From positions 10,770,993 to 10,834,992 of the forward strand of contig OY540814.1 in NCBI GenBank assembly GCA_961205875.1: a DNA stretch of 64,000 nt, given 5' to 3'. The position numbers were made by a program, and so were the translations under genes. The notes under the pieces are model-generated. The model searched no databases and was not told the DNA's origin. It was given only the letters and a program-made list of their open reading frames with translations. Shown here piece after piece: positions 51,732-63,419 of this stretch (the first letter of the stretch is position 1; each line of letters starts with the position of its first letter). Origin of the DNA: Sialis fuliginosa (lineage: Eukaryota; Arthropoda; Insecta; Megaloptera; Sialidae).

Positions 51732-53264
51732 TTATTTTTTAGTAATTATGATGATATGAATATCCATTACATTTGTACCAGTATGTCCTGTGTTCACTAA
51801 GAATTCCCCATCGCAGAAAAGTTTAAAAAAGCTGTTTGAATCGTTATTTTCTAGATACTCATCTGGAACTAAACCATTTTGAGACGCAGTCTTATATAAT
51901 CCCGAATAAGTTATAGCACCAGCATAATCAGTAGGTCCGTCAATTCCATCTGTACCAGCGCTTAAAAATGTCACTGAATAGTTATCGTCCACATCAATTT
52001 TTCTCATTAATTGTAAAACCAATTCCTGATTCCTGCCGCCGATTCCATTTCCTTTTATGAAAACCGTCGGTTCTCCGCCGGATATTAAACACACACCATT
52101 TTTATTTTCATTTGTAAAATCGTGTACAGTTTCGTGAATACTGTTTATTGATGTGTCAGATATGTTCAACTGGGTTTTTATATCATTATAAGAAATGTTT
52201 GCCGATGATTTTCGTTTTATTTCGCAAATCACATTCTTTACCAAATGTTGGTATGTTTCTGCTATATCTCCTACTAAACCATTAACTGAACTACTTAAAA
52301 TACAACTCGAATAATTCATTTTCTTTGCAACCTCATTAGCTTTTTCTAATGCCATAATGTTATTACCAATGATAAAATTATCGACATGAGGAAAAACTTC
52401 CTCTGAAGATACTGTGTACGTTTCGTTATATAGAATACTCTTCACATTTGTTGGAAGACAATCTTTTAAATGATATTTTTCTATGATTGCTTGTGCATCT
52501 TGAATTTTATCATTATTGACCACTGTAGGACCGCTAGCAATGAAATCTAATGGGTCGTTTATAACATCAGAAAGAATCAAACTAACTACTTTTGCTGGAT
52601 GAGCCAATTTTGCTAGTCCACCTCCTTTTAACTCAGAAAGTTGTTTTCGAATACAGTTCAGTTCCATTATATCAGCTCCTTGTTTAACGAGTGACTGAAT
52701 TGTGGTTAGTTTATCTTCTAATGTTAAGGGAAATACAGGTAAAGGTAACAAAGCTGAGCCTCCTCCAGAAATTAGAACAATCAATAGAGAATCTTTATCC
52801 ATACTTTTGGCAACATTGCGTATTTTAATTGAACTTTCCATGGCATTTATATCTGGTAGATTGTTTTTTGCACCTTCTGTATACTGAAGTTTACTGGTTT
52901 TTGGTGGCATCATTTCTTGCTTGCCTTTAAATTGTTCTAAAATACCCTCTGGTATATTTATTATGCCACCTGTGATGTGGTCTCCGATGATTCGTTCTAG
53001 TTCCACGGCCATGCCAAGAACTGCCTTACCGAAACCAACGACGTAAATGTTATCTGGAAGGTCATATGAAGTTCGAAATATTGATAGTTTATTTTCAGAC
53101 AGTAGTTGCACATTATTCCTTATTATAGTTTGTGGAATTACTGATTCAACTGCTTTCTTAAATATTTCTCTTATATTCGTAGAATGCATTCTGTTTGTAG
53201 AAATAAAATACACTGTTTGTGCAACCAATTTGGAACGACTTACGATAGAAACTAAAGTAAACAT
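51732..53264 (-). CDS. GLYCTK: D-glycerate 2-kinase (MOFRL family, 510 aa)
   Basis: Phosphorylates D-glycerate, linking serine and fructose breakdown to glycolysis. Intronless single frame. Residues 1-30 are basic and hydroxylated without acidic residues and could be a mitochondrial targeting sequence. The N-terminal glycerate-kinase domain (about 30-270) shows VVGFGKAVLGMA (75-86), LISGGGSALLPLP (164-176), ELNCIRKQLSELKGGGLA (201-218) and LSDVINDPLDFIASGPT (231-247). The MOFRL domain (about 380-505) shows CLISGGEPTVFIKG, GGRNQELVLQ, SAGTDGIDGPTDYAGA and NTGHTGTNVMDI. Length matches animal GLYCTK (about 520). The upstream DNA (53700-53790) again carries TGTCA and CGTCAAA words like the ETFRF1/oaf spacer. 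Convergent with oaf; next to 7B2 on the same strand. Confidence 0.96.
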   Translation of the reverse strand: MFTLVSIVSRSKLVAQTVYFISTNRMHSTNIREIFKKAVESVIPQTIIRNNVQLLSENKLSIFRTSYDLPDNIYVVGFGKAVLGMAVELERIIGDHITGGIINIPEGILEQFKGKQEMMPPKTSKLQYTEGAKNNLPDINAMESSIKIRNVAKSMDKDSLLIVLISGGGSALLPLPVFPLTLEDKLTTIQSLVKQGADIMELNCIRKQLSELKGGGLAKLAHPAKVVSLILSDVINDPLDFIASGPTVVNNDKIQDAQAIIEKYHLKDCLPTNVKSILYNETYTVSSEEVFPHVDNFIIGNNIMALEKANEVAKKMNYSSCILSSSVNGLVGDIAETYQHLVKNVICEIKRKSSANISYNDIKTQLNISDTSINSIHETVHDFTNENKNGVCLISGGEPTVFIKGNGIGGRNQELVLQLMRKIDVDDNYSVTFLSAGTDGIDGPTDYAGAITYSGLYKTASQNGLVPDEYLENNDSNSFFKLFCDGEFLVNTGHTGTNVMDIHIIIITKK

Positions 53265-54357
53265 AATTTTAATTTAAAATTTAATATTACGGCTTACGGA
53301 ATGTTGAATGTTATCTTATGTTATTTGTTTGAGAATTATTATCAAAATGGACATCACAAACTTTTATAGCAATACTAGAGTGTTCGCTACAGTAGGGAAT
53401 ATTGATTCATAAGATAAAACACATAGGTACTTAAATTTCTCTTATAAACACATAATGTACAGATAGTCAACACCAAACCAGTAAACGGATCAAAGTAGTT
53501 TATTTGAAATTATTCACTGCCTCAGTATTGTTTTATGTACACTACAGGTTTCAAAAACAAATTCAAGTTTTATTGAACATATACTTCAATAAAAATATTT
53601 TATTTTCTCAATCTGAAAACACTACATAGCACTATTTACGCTTTTTAGTGTTTTAAATTGGTAACTATCAAGCACAATATATGTATTTAAGATTCAAATC
53701 CTATTATTAGTGTCATTTCCAACGTCAAATTTCTATATCTATCAAGCATTTCTTAAAATATACTGAAAATTCTGATAGATATTCTATTTTGACGTTGTTC
53801 AAACATTATTCTAATTAAAATTTAATTACACTATTTTCATTCATGCAAAGATCCTTTAATATCAGTAATAAATAGAACTTTCTAATTATACTGTACATTT
53901 GCACATTATTTTAAATAGAATATCTCGCAATTCATTGACACTGCAAGTTCAGTTGAAACTTTAATAATCGCTATATAATCGATTTAAAGTTTATTTAATC
54001 CATCAAACACCGATTTATACTTATATATATCTATAAATATTTTAAATAATCAACTTCAAATTGAAGTGTGTGCGTAATTTTATTTCATGTAATGTATGGG
54101 GTCATTACTTACATTTAAACATCAAAAGCATGCAAACTCTATATTAATTTTAAACATATAGATATATAGTTATTCTTGGAACTGTTATACAGCTCCAATG
54201 CCTCTAACCAGAAATATTATAATATAGATAAATATGTATATTTATATTTAATTTTAGCTCGTTTTGCCTTATTTCGTTTGCCATATCGTCATAATTTTAA
54301 TGTATATAAATATAATCAGTGGAGGTTGATGTTTCATGTATATAATGAAGGTACATA
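53265..54357. other. Spacer between GLYCTK and the 3' end of 7B2
   Basis: It holds the GLYCTK upstream region and the 7B2 3' untranslated region. TGTCA/GTCAAA words cluster at 53710-53790. No repeat end or extra exon was recognised. Confidence 0.5.
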
Positions 54358-57300
54358 TCAATAAACAACGTTATGTCCTTTCTTGGCAGCGACCGGTAAT
54401 CTTTCACCGACCAAATAAGGATTCTGATTTTCACTCTGAAATCAAATAACTAAATAAATACATTATTCACTTTAAAGCCTTGGCATATAAATAGCGCTGT
54501 AACGTCACACTGCGTCGTCAAACTTGAGAATTCAAATCAGTTTCATTCAATTACATGGTTTAAATTATCATTACAATGCTGTCTTATTTGCCAAGGCTTA
54601 ACACAGACATACAGTAAAAATCAGCGTCGGTTAGTGCGCCAACTATAAGAGAGTCTAGATTCTAAACCACTTTAAATCGGATAATTTCACTTTATGACTA
54701 TATAAAGCCGAGTATATCTGTTCTAAATGAAGACTTTCCGTACCCAGTCTTAAGTTAGGCCACTTGACGTCGCTGAGTAATAGTATAACCTACTACTAAT
54801 CTACTTTAATTTTGACTGTTGCATTGTACTAATTATTTACCTTAATAATATGATACTTCTTTGCAACTAATGATTTGTGTTGATTCATGTCATTTCCCTA
54901 AAAGAAATTACATACACATATAATATCCAATTAAAAACTCTAATATCAGCGATAGATAATAACATGCATTTAATTCCAGGATATAATAACTAAATACATA
55001 TCTACCCTCGTATATACGATAGCTAATTGACTTTGTTTGGATTAGCTTTTTTATTATATGTACATATATCTATAGGCGTAGGTGTAGGGGATTAGATCGT
55101 AATAATAAGTATATGTTATAATATAATAATTCATTCGTAACGCATTCTAGTATTCTAATCAGGACTTGAACCGGAATTTATTTATGGTTCAAGTTCGGTT
55201 CGGGTTCAAATATACATTTTTGTTCGGGTTCGGGTTTGGGTTCAGCATGATGCAAACTATTTGAGTTCAAAAACCGTTATTTTTTCAGGGTTCGGGTTCG
55301 ACTTCAAGTTTGTAGTTGAAAGAAAATTATTTTGTTCGAAAAAAACATTTTAATTAATAAATAAAACATTTTCTAAATAACTATATACAGCTTTCTATAG
55401 CCTATAAAATATAGCCCGAAAAAAGAGTAAAAAATAAAATTACATTTCAAAGATTCAAATCTCACCTTTTCAGTTTTTTTGCAAATTGAAATGTAATTCA
55501 GTTAAGTATATTATAGAATTAAAAATAAAAGTAAAAAATATGTAAAATGTAAATATTAGTAGGTAGTGGACTTGATAACTCGTTTTTGGGTTCAGGTTCA
55601 AGTCCCTGATTCTAATACTCTTTACAGTTAGTAAAATCAAAATTAATAATTGGAGTAATTTAATAAGCAATTTTAAATCATTTTATATCACATAACAGAT
55701 GAATTCGGCTATTTGTTATTGTTTTCTTCTGCTACTTCTTTTTTCTAACTTACCATCTCTCAACTTTTTTTTTTGATAAGTAAAATTCGAAAATTAATAT
55801 GTAAAGAAGAATTTTGCAAAAAAATATATGAAATCGCACCCTAATATCCGATTTTTGTTAAAATTCCAAAACTGTTTTTTTGGGGGGAAATCTGGAATTA
55901 GAAAACTGTTGTTTTTTTTTTCAAAAGTTGGATTTTATATTAACTTTACTATATAGGTAGTTAGATTATTACTATACAGAATTATTTGAGAGATTCTTTC
56001 TTTTAGCAAATTTTTCAAAGAAATATTAGCTACATAACAGGGGTTATTTTAGCATTTAGTTGTAGCTTATTTCTGCAGTTCTAAAAATGAAAGATGCACT
56101 TGTAAAAGTTAATTTGTGTGGTATAAAAAATTGTATAAAAGCAAAAAATGTAAGAAGTGTGGAGCAAAAAAAGGAAGATCATTGCATTAAAAGTTAAAAT
56201 TTTCTTAAAATATCCTCTAAGCTATAGCTATTATTGGGTCAACGCCTTTATTGTTAAAAAAGTAACGGAATTATTATATGAGTTTTTTTAAGTAGTAAAT
56301 TTTTACATCAAATAGAATACATACTTTAAATGTGTGTTGCAGGAAGCGGTTGAAGTCGAGCTGCGAGAACGTGTCGGCTGAGTCGCGGCGCGTCGACTGG
56401 TTTGGGCAATCGAACATGTGCTCTGTGTCGCACATGCAGTCTTGGGCGGCCTGATAACGACGACTGTATGCGGCTGTGTTCTCGAACTCTGCGCTGTTTG
56501 TACACCCCTGCTCTTCTGCAATAAATCACACAAGATTTGTATACACCAATGGTGTTTATTATGGCCCCCACAAAGGAAGGGCGACAGGGCTTTAGCTAGA
56601 GGTGTACTGGAATTCCGGCCGGAACTCACGTCTAACGTCATTACTATTATATTTTAAATACTTTATAGATACATAGATTATTATCTTAAATTAAAAGATT
56701 ATATTATATGGTAATTCTTTAAGAAAATACATTATATTATAAAAAATAGTGTTTTCTACATATTCTGTAATTTTTACAGCTTCGTAAAATTATTTGTATA
56801 GCATACGTTCTTTTCGATCGAATCTAATTACATTTCTTGTGTCAATAATAATATAATATAAAAATAATAATAATATAATAGTAGTGACGTTAAAATATTC
56901 ACTTTAATTCTACATCGTGAGTTCCGGCCGGAATTCCGGTACACCTCTAGCTTTAACCTAAGAGCCCAGTGCACAGTGGGTTTAAATGACAATACTATAT
57001 GTATATTTTTTATTTTAATAAATAATACGATATTAAGCAAACTAAAGGAAATTGAACTCAATTTTGAATTTAATTTTAAGAACGTCAGGTAAAATTAAGT
57101 CAGCTTATTTGTTGATGTTTGTACTGTCACCTACCCCCCCCCCTCCGAAAAGTGGTTCCAGCGCCACTTTTAAATTAAAATGTAAAACGTAATAATTTAA
57201 ATGTTGAGCGATTTATTTGTTTTCTTCAAAAGTATTATTGAGGTAAAATACTTTATAATTTATTTTCTTAAACATCAAATCTTTTTTTGAACTTTTTATA

Positions 57301-60300
57301 TTAGTTGTATTGACGTCATAAGATCCAAGTATTAAAATTATACCCTCATCTAATTTAAAAAAAAGTTATTTCTGTTTTATAAATTATTAATATCTCATTC
57401 ATATTATAATGGATTTTTCAAATGTGCACGCAAAATACAGATTTATTACGATGACAGAAATGACAGAGATGACAAGTAAATAATTGTCAGTCGTACGAAC
57501 TTTGTCCGTTAAAACGAGAATAGAAGAGGCGTGAATTACGATCGTGAGCTTTAAAAAAATTATCTTACTACTCTATTTGCAAAGCATGAGACTGATACAT
57601 GAGCTATGTATATAGGGTACATAGGGGAGAGTGGGGCAGTTCCGAACATAAAAGAATACTAATGAAAATAAAACCAGAACAAGTGCGAGGAATCGCAGTA
57701 ATCTCGAAGAGAATAATTAAATAATGAAGACTAATAAAGTATCTACAAAGTAAAAAAGAAGAAGATGTTGATAAAAAAATAATTATTTTTGTTATTGTAA
57801 TGAAAAATATCAATTTAAGACAGGGTAATGTGCTACAAGTGAAATTTATGGGCACACGATAAGTGTATCAGTGATTAAGTAAATCCAAAGGCTTTCGCTG
57901 TGACTTTTGTACCAATCAGGTCGAGTAATCATGAGTAAATGTTGATTTTGTTCTTATATTTTACTAATAATAATAATACACAAAACATATATTGGTTTCC
58001 TACACAGGTTTTAATTTATTTGCTTTTTATTTTAGATGTTCGCAATTACCCCACTCTCCCCTATGTATTATAAATCCTGACACGTCAACATTCTGATGCA
58101 GATATTTTATTGTCGCGGAAATTGATTTATAGGTATTTTATATGAAAAGTGTATGTAAGGGATTAAGGATGATATTAAAAAATACCGACGACAATCAAAA
58201 GCGCCAGCAGAATTTTTTTCATGGATGACGACTATAGAACACGTAATCTCTTAATATCGCGAATTAAAATATCTACTTGGGTTGATAAAAATATTTATTT
58301 AATTCAGCTCAATATGTGTCTGTTTCTGATGACAATTAGTGACCAATCGAAACCGATTTTTGAACCGAAACCATATATTTTTTTTGTTAATTTTTGGTTA
58401 GGAAAAACACTAAAAAATAGTATAGATATAAGAATAAAGTTAAAAATTCAATAATAATAGCTTAAAACTAAATTCAAAACAACTACATATAAATTATGAA
58501 TAATACAAATGGGACCGGGGCGCGGCGAAATGCGACGACCATAGTTTCGGTGGCTAGGTTCGGTTGGTCCAGTGACGTCACTAAAGGAGGGCGGTCCTCC
58601 CCGGGTGACACCCTCAATTACACCCTCATTACACCCGTCTAATATATTTAAAAATAAAGCCTATTTACCTTATTTTTGGTTATTTTAAGCTTCCAGGGAG
58701 AAAAATGTGTAAAAAAAATATTTGGTCTATAAGGGGTGTGATAACCATCCAATTTTTTTTTAAATATATTTTTTTCTATCGTTAAAAATTCACAACTTTT
58801 TTACGGTGGGGGGGTGACACTCTCGATTTCCACCCCCGGTATCACCTCCCCTAGCGACGCCACTGGTTGGTCACAAATTTCAGTTAAATGTATATTAAAT
58901 TTTATAATTTTCAGTGAGTGATCCATGATTTTCTATCAACTGTATTTGGGTCATTTCAAAATTTGTTGCAGACAAACTTCTCCCAGAAGAAAAAACATTG
59001 ATTATTGTTAGTTACATTCAAACTAAGATAATATTTTGAAATCAATAAACAAAGCACCGTATTATTAAACATCTTTTATAAAAAGAAATAAATCCCACTT
59101 AAAATTTTCCATTTTTCTTTATACAGAAGACAACTTTGTTACCTTTATTGACCACTATGTTACTTTAAAAAAGTAATTTTAAGTGGGATTTATTTCTTTT
59201 TATAAAATATATTTAATAATACGGTGCTTTGTTTATTGATTCCAAAATATTATCTATGTTTGAATGTATGTAACTAACAAAAATCTTCTGAGCCAAGTTG
59301 GGTTAGGTTTATCTGCAACAAATTTTGAAACGACCCATTTACCAACAATATATTTTAATTGATATTCTGTGAAAAATAATATTTTGTTTTCAATTAATTA
59401 CCGCCATATCCAACCGGGCATGGGTTGGGCGGATTACAATAAGCCGGCAATGACGAATCTGTCTTTATTTCATTTTTGTTGAGCACTGTCCCTTCAGGTT
59501 TGAGCCGTTGTACTCCTTCCCCAGCACCACCAGACACGAACTGGGACCCCCAGAGCGAGCTGTGTTGCAGGTACTCGCGATCACGTAGACTCGGCATTCC
59601 ACCCCCTCCTCCGTCGTCTCCGCCGCCTCCTAATGCGTCGTAGTCGAGCGGGAAGAGTCTTTCCTCAGAGTCTCCCAGATCTTTGGGAGCACGGGACCCC
59701 ATCCGCGGTGTTTCTGGAAAGTCCAGATATGCCGCGTCCATCCAATCTTTGCCCATTCGTTCGACGACCTCTCTTAACAAGGCGTCTGTTATGAAGTGTT
59801 CCTAAAGAAAAGCGATGTTTATGGGTATATTTAAATAACATTTGTAACTTTGGGTATTTTTTACATTAGTCATTTAAAGGAAATTAATTATTTTTTATTC
59901 TTAAAAAAACTCGTTCACAGTAGAACACAAAAATAATACCTAATTAACCGTAATGAAAATTATGTTATGCACAAGTAGAAACGTTGACTTAGGCCAAGTA
60001 ATCCTTGTTTTATAAATACACTAGTTGTGCCCGTGGCTTCGCTCGATTAAATATAAAAGTTAGATGTATGGTATTACGGAGTTTATTTTGGATTTTTTAT
60101 TCTACACAATTCTTTACTACATTATATTTTTCAATATTTAACGGTTTAGATTATTGTTTATTCCTTATGTTACTTAACTTAACAAAATATTTACTAAAAC
60201 CTGGGCAAAGAACATATCTATAAATAAAAAATAATAAAACACGTAAATCAGATAAATGATATCGACTGATAAACGCGCTAACGGACAGACAGACAAAGAG

Positions 60301-63300
60301 ACATTGCGTTTTATAATGTAAGTATATAACGTAAACACTATGTACTTTCAATTAATATAAGAATATACTCTTAATCTTAAAATAATCTTAAATCCATACA
60401 TATTATTATTATTTATTATATCTGCACGACAATATTGCTTTGAAGAGAAACGATAATATAGTCGGATTAAGAGTTTATTCTTATATTAAGAAAATATTGT
60501 TTTCATTCTATATGTATATAAAACAACGCGATTTCTTGGCCAAAGTCAATTTTTTTACTGTGTTTTAAAATAATTTAATACACGTAAAAAAGGAATGTTG
60601 ACATTTACTACACATAAGGTCATGGAAGCAAATAAGGCTCACCTAATTAAAAATGCTATATTTCTGATAATAAGTAATATGTATTAAAAAGGCTATGTTA
60701 ATGGTAAACTTTGGTTTATTATTAATCTAAAGAAGTACGAAAATCAACATTTCTTAAATGATTTTTTCATTTTTAAGACATCTTAAAAAAAGTAACTTTG
60801 GGCCTTATTAAACTTTGGTAGTATATTAAGGCCACTTAACTAAATTAAACATTTTCAGATAATTATAATTATAATTATTATCCCTAAGGTACTTCGGTAA
60901 TTTTTATTTTATTTTATAAAGCAAAAACTTAAAAACAATAGAAATCAACATGCACCATAAACTTTAAGGATCTAACTATTACCTGAACAAATAAGAAACA
61001 GAAAATACATAAAAAAATTTAAGATTATGGTTATTTTTATAAAATTGAGCATTTGCCACTATCTCTCGCAACAAACTCAGCGGTACCGAAAAGTTAACGC
61101 GGCGAGAGACTAATCGGTGTGTAGTTAGCTTTGTATAAGTATCTTCTATGTGTACATAAAAACCCAGACCGATCCAACTATTGTAAATGTGTTTTTTTTT
61201 TACATAGGCCTTATTTGCCGCAAGTACCTTACTTATAACTTTCATATTAAAATTGATAGTAATAAAGTACATAACGTGATGTTTTGATAACAACAATATG
61301 TAAACATAAAATATGTCACAAAATGTGAAACGTTAAAGTACTTCCACTATTCTATACTTCCATATATATTATGTCAGTCATAATGTCTACATTTAAGTAT
61401 CTATAATATAATCGCTAAATAACAGTTTACTTATCAGTTTTAATTGAAAATTATAAATTTCTCGATAATGTGTTTATATATTATACTGAAATTACAAATT
61501 AATGTCATGTGATAAAAGTTGGCATTAACGACAATTAACAATTAATTATATAGGAACAGTAAATTAATATCTGGAATTCATATACATATGTACCTATTAA
61601 AATTGATCTATTGTATATTAGTTTTGAGACAGTATAATTTTAACATGTTAATATCTGCGGAAATAATTTTGTCAATGTATTTATGAAAAGACTAGATTAG
61701 TTTTTTCTCATAAATATTGTATATTTCGCAGTGCAGATTTAAAATTTAGACCCTCACTGCTAGCTATGTATATTATAACATAATACTACTGGGTATTACA
61801 CCACATACTTGATTATGTTACATTTTATAAATCGTTGTCATTAACCTCCTCCTACGCACCCACATACACACACACAGCTATACATACGCCATTGGCATAC
61901 GACAAATGCTCTCAACTCGCTAACGAGAAAGAAAAGCTTAAATTTTGACGAAACGAGACCGAATAATATTGATCGACTTATCTAAACGTAATATCACCTC
62001 GTCTCGTTCGAATTCAAGGATAGGTACGTCAGGTTACTTTAAGTATACTGATAATAAATACCAATTTAAATTACAAAAATTATACTTTAAGTAGAGATTA
62101 GAAAAATAGTTTTTCAGCTATTGCGAAAAATGCAACTATTGTAATTTTTATTTGAAATCAACTATTTGCAACTATTTTACTTTTCTAACTATTTTTAAAC
62201 TATCTGCCTTTTATCCTTTATCCAACGTTAAAAAATTTTTATTGAAAAAAAGTCATAAAGAACAAAATAAAAAATATACATGTTTATAGATAATAAACAC
62301 AATATATATTTCTTGTGATTTCCTAATAAGTTTGAGATTTATTCCTACAATTCTTTGTAGATTATTTTAGTTTTATACATTTTATCTTTTATACAGATAT
62401 TTTTTAATAAATATTTATGTTGTGTTTTTACATATTTATTTGTAAAAAAATTTTTTAGCTTTTAAAATCTATCTAGAAACGACCATAACATGTTTTCCTC
62501 GAAAATTTCGGATTTGACACTTTTTACTAATACGTTGATTTCACTAATTTATTGATTAAATCGAAAAAAAAATTGTAACTATTTCACAGCTATTTTGATT
62601 AAAAAAAAACTATTTGACAACTATTTTACAGAAAAAAAATCAACTACTATATAATAACTATTTCATTTAAAATAACAACTATTTTTCCAATCTCTAATAA
62701 TAAGGTACTGGTACCAGTCTTTGATCATACCCCAATGTTGGATTCTTGTTTAATTAAATGTTATAAATTAGAAATATTTGTTAATATTTGATTACTCCCA
62801 TTACTCAATCATAATCTTTAGACATTTAACTGTAAAACAGCTTAATTTGATGATATCGTTACGTAATTTTAAATAAAAACACAAATATACGTTCATTTCA
62901 TTAATTAATTTTATATCAAGCTTAACATATTTAAATACTAAAATTCGGAATATCAAATAATTATTGCCACAACATTTACTTATAAAATTTTCAAAAGATT
63001 ACATAATAATTTAATCGCCCAAATATATATGAGTACTACCTATAAACGAAGAGTACTTCTTTATCTATCAAATGAGTTTCAAAATATCTGTCTTTGTTTG
63101 GCACATGGAGTAATGATTTAAATATTTATTATAATAATCAAATTGGAGGAGCCTATTAAGTTTATGATAAGCGAATTTGAATGAAAACTGGTCGACCACT
63201 TCTGTATGCGACTCTACCTTCCGATGACAATCTTTACATATACGGGCCCATTAATTCAACCTACAACACAGACACACACACACACACTAACATACACTCA

Positions 63301-63419
63301 CATACACAGATGAGACATAAAGACATGAGTATATGTACAAGTACCTTCTCTGCGGGCATGTACGCCATGGTGGCGGTGGTGGCCACCGCCAACATCATGA
63401 TCAACAGGTAGCAGCACAT
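54358..63419 (-). CDS. 7B2: Neuroendocrine protein 7B2 (secretogranin V), chaperone of prohormone convertase 2 (266 aa)
   Basis: Secretory-pathway protein that binds proPC2 (amontillado in flies), aids its maturation, and inhibits it through its C-terminal peptide. Five exons: 63345-63419, 59402-59801, 56325-56515, 54841-54897 and 54358-54435. Phases (0,1,0,0) and GT-AG borders agree. The ATG at 63419 opens a signal peptide (CCYLLIMMLAVATTATMA). An in-frame ATG at 63452 would add 11 residues but has a poorer context. Exon 2 has KDWMDAAYLDFPETPRMG, a Gly/Asp run and the convertase-binding PPNPCPVGYG. Exon 3 gives EFENTAAYSRRYQAAQDC and CDTEHMFDCPN. Exon 4 gives SLVAKKYH. Exon 5 gives NPYLVGERLPVAAKKG, the inhibitory peptide with its Lys-Lys. 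No multibasic furin site stands directly before NPYL, unlike mammals. Four MITEs crowd intron 2. Confidence 0.95.
55160..55608. mobile_element. hAT-like MITE (449 bp) with perfect 8-bp target duplication
   Basis: It starts CAGGACTTGAACCGGAATT and, on the other strand, CAGGGACTTGAACCTGAACC. Flanks are ATTCTAAT at 55152-55159 and 55609-55616. The left half repeats GGTTCGGGTTC. It lies between 7B2 exons 3 and 4. Confidence 0.9.
56597..56949. mobile_element. hAT-like MITE (353 bp) beside a 7B2 splice acceptor
   Basis: The TIRs are TAGAGGTGTACTGGAATTCC and, on the other strand, TAGAGGTGTACCGGAATTCC, followed by GGCCGGAACTCACG. Flanks GCTTTAGC and GCTTTAAC differ at one position. Its nearer end is only about 80 bp from 7B2 exon 3 (56515). 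Confidence 0.9.
57624..58061. mobile_element. MITE with GGGGAGAGTGGGG terminal repeats (438 bp)
   Basis: GGGGAGAGTGGGGCAGTTCC at the left pairs with the reverse complement of AATTACCCCACTCTCCCC at the right, continuing as CGAACATxTAAAA. TA flanks both ends, as in Tc1/mariner-type MITEs. It lies in 7B2 intron 2. Confidence 0.8.
58570..58865. mobile_element. hAT-like MITE, GGCGTCGCTA family, copy 2
   Basis: It starts CAGTGACGTCACTAAAGG and ends CCCTAGCGACGCCACTG. The flank GGTTGGTC occurs on both sides, overlapping the last base of the element. Internal blocks match the copy at 50949-51336. It lies in 7B2 intron 2. Confidence 0.8.
58948..59336. mobile_element. Near-palindromic MITE (389 bp) next to 7B2 exon 2
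   Basis: GGGTCATTTCAAAATTTG at the left pairs with CAAATTTTGAAACGACCC at the right. The inner arms pair through CAATAAACAAAGCACCGTAT and AAGAAATAAATCCCACTT, giving arms of about 170-200 bp. It ends about 65 bp from the 7B2 exon 2 donor at 59402. Confidence 0.85.
60023..60320 (+). repeat. RTE-like repeat tail, second copy
   Basis: ACTAGTTGTGCCCGTGGCTT, AAATATAAAAGTTAGATGTA, CTAAAACCTGGGCAAAGAAC and GACAGACAGACAAAGAGACA follow the same order as the copy at 27347-27655. It lies in 7B2 intron 1. Confidence 0.72.
60351..60490. repeat. Small TIR element (140 bp)
   Basis: TATAAGAATATACTCTTAATC at the left pairs with GGATTAAGAGTTTATTCTTA at the right, about 28 bp of imperfect inverted repeat around an AT-rich core. 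Confidence 0.6.
62092..62696. mobile_element. TIR element with TAGAGATT ends (605 bp)
   Basis: It starts TAGAGATTAGAAAAATAGTT and, on the other strand, TAGAGATTGGAAAAATAGTT. AACTATTT-type words recur throughout both ends. The ends look hAT-like, but flanks ACTTTAAG and ATAATAAG agree at only 5 of 8 positions. It lies in 7B2 intron 1. Confidence 0.72.
62703..62830. repeat. Partial copy of the 15086-15609 repeat family (left end)
   Basis: It starts AGGTACTGGTACCAGTCTT and continues with ATACCCCAATGTTG, TTAAATGT and AAATATTTGTTxATATTTGA, in the order seen from 15086. The right end was not found. Confidence 0.55.
63265..63310. repeat. CA-rich microsatellite
   Basis: An ACACACACACAC run is followed by imperfect CATACACTCACATACAC, just downstream of the first 7B2 coding exon's donor. 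Confidence 0.8.

Noticed and set aside
56303-56657. Three overlapping frames of 79-112 residues on both strands
   Set aside because: They are shadows of 7B2 exon 3, whose true frame has no ATG start and is bounded by splice sites.
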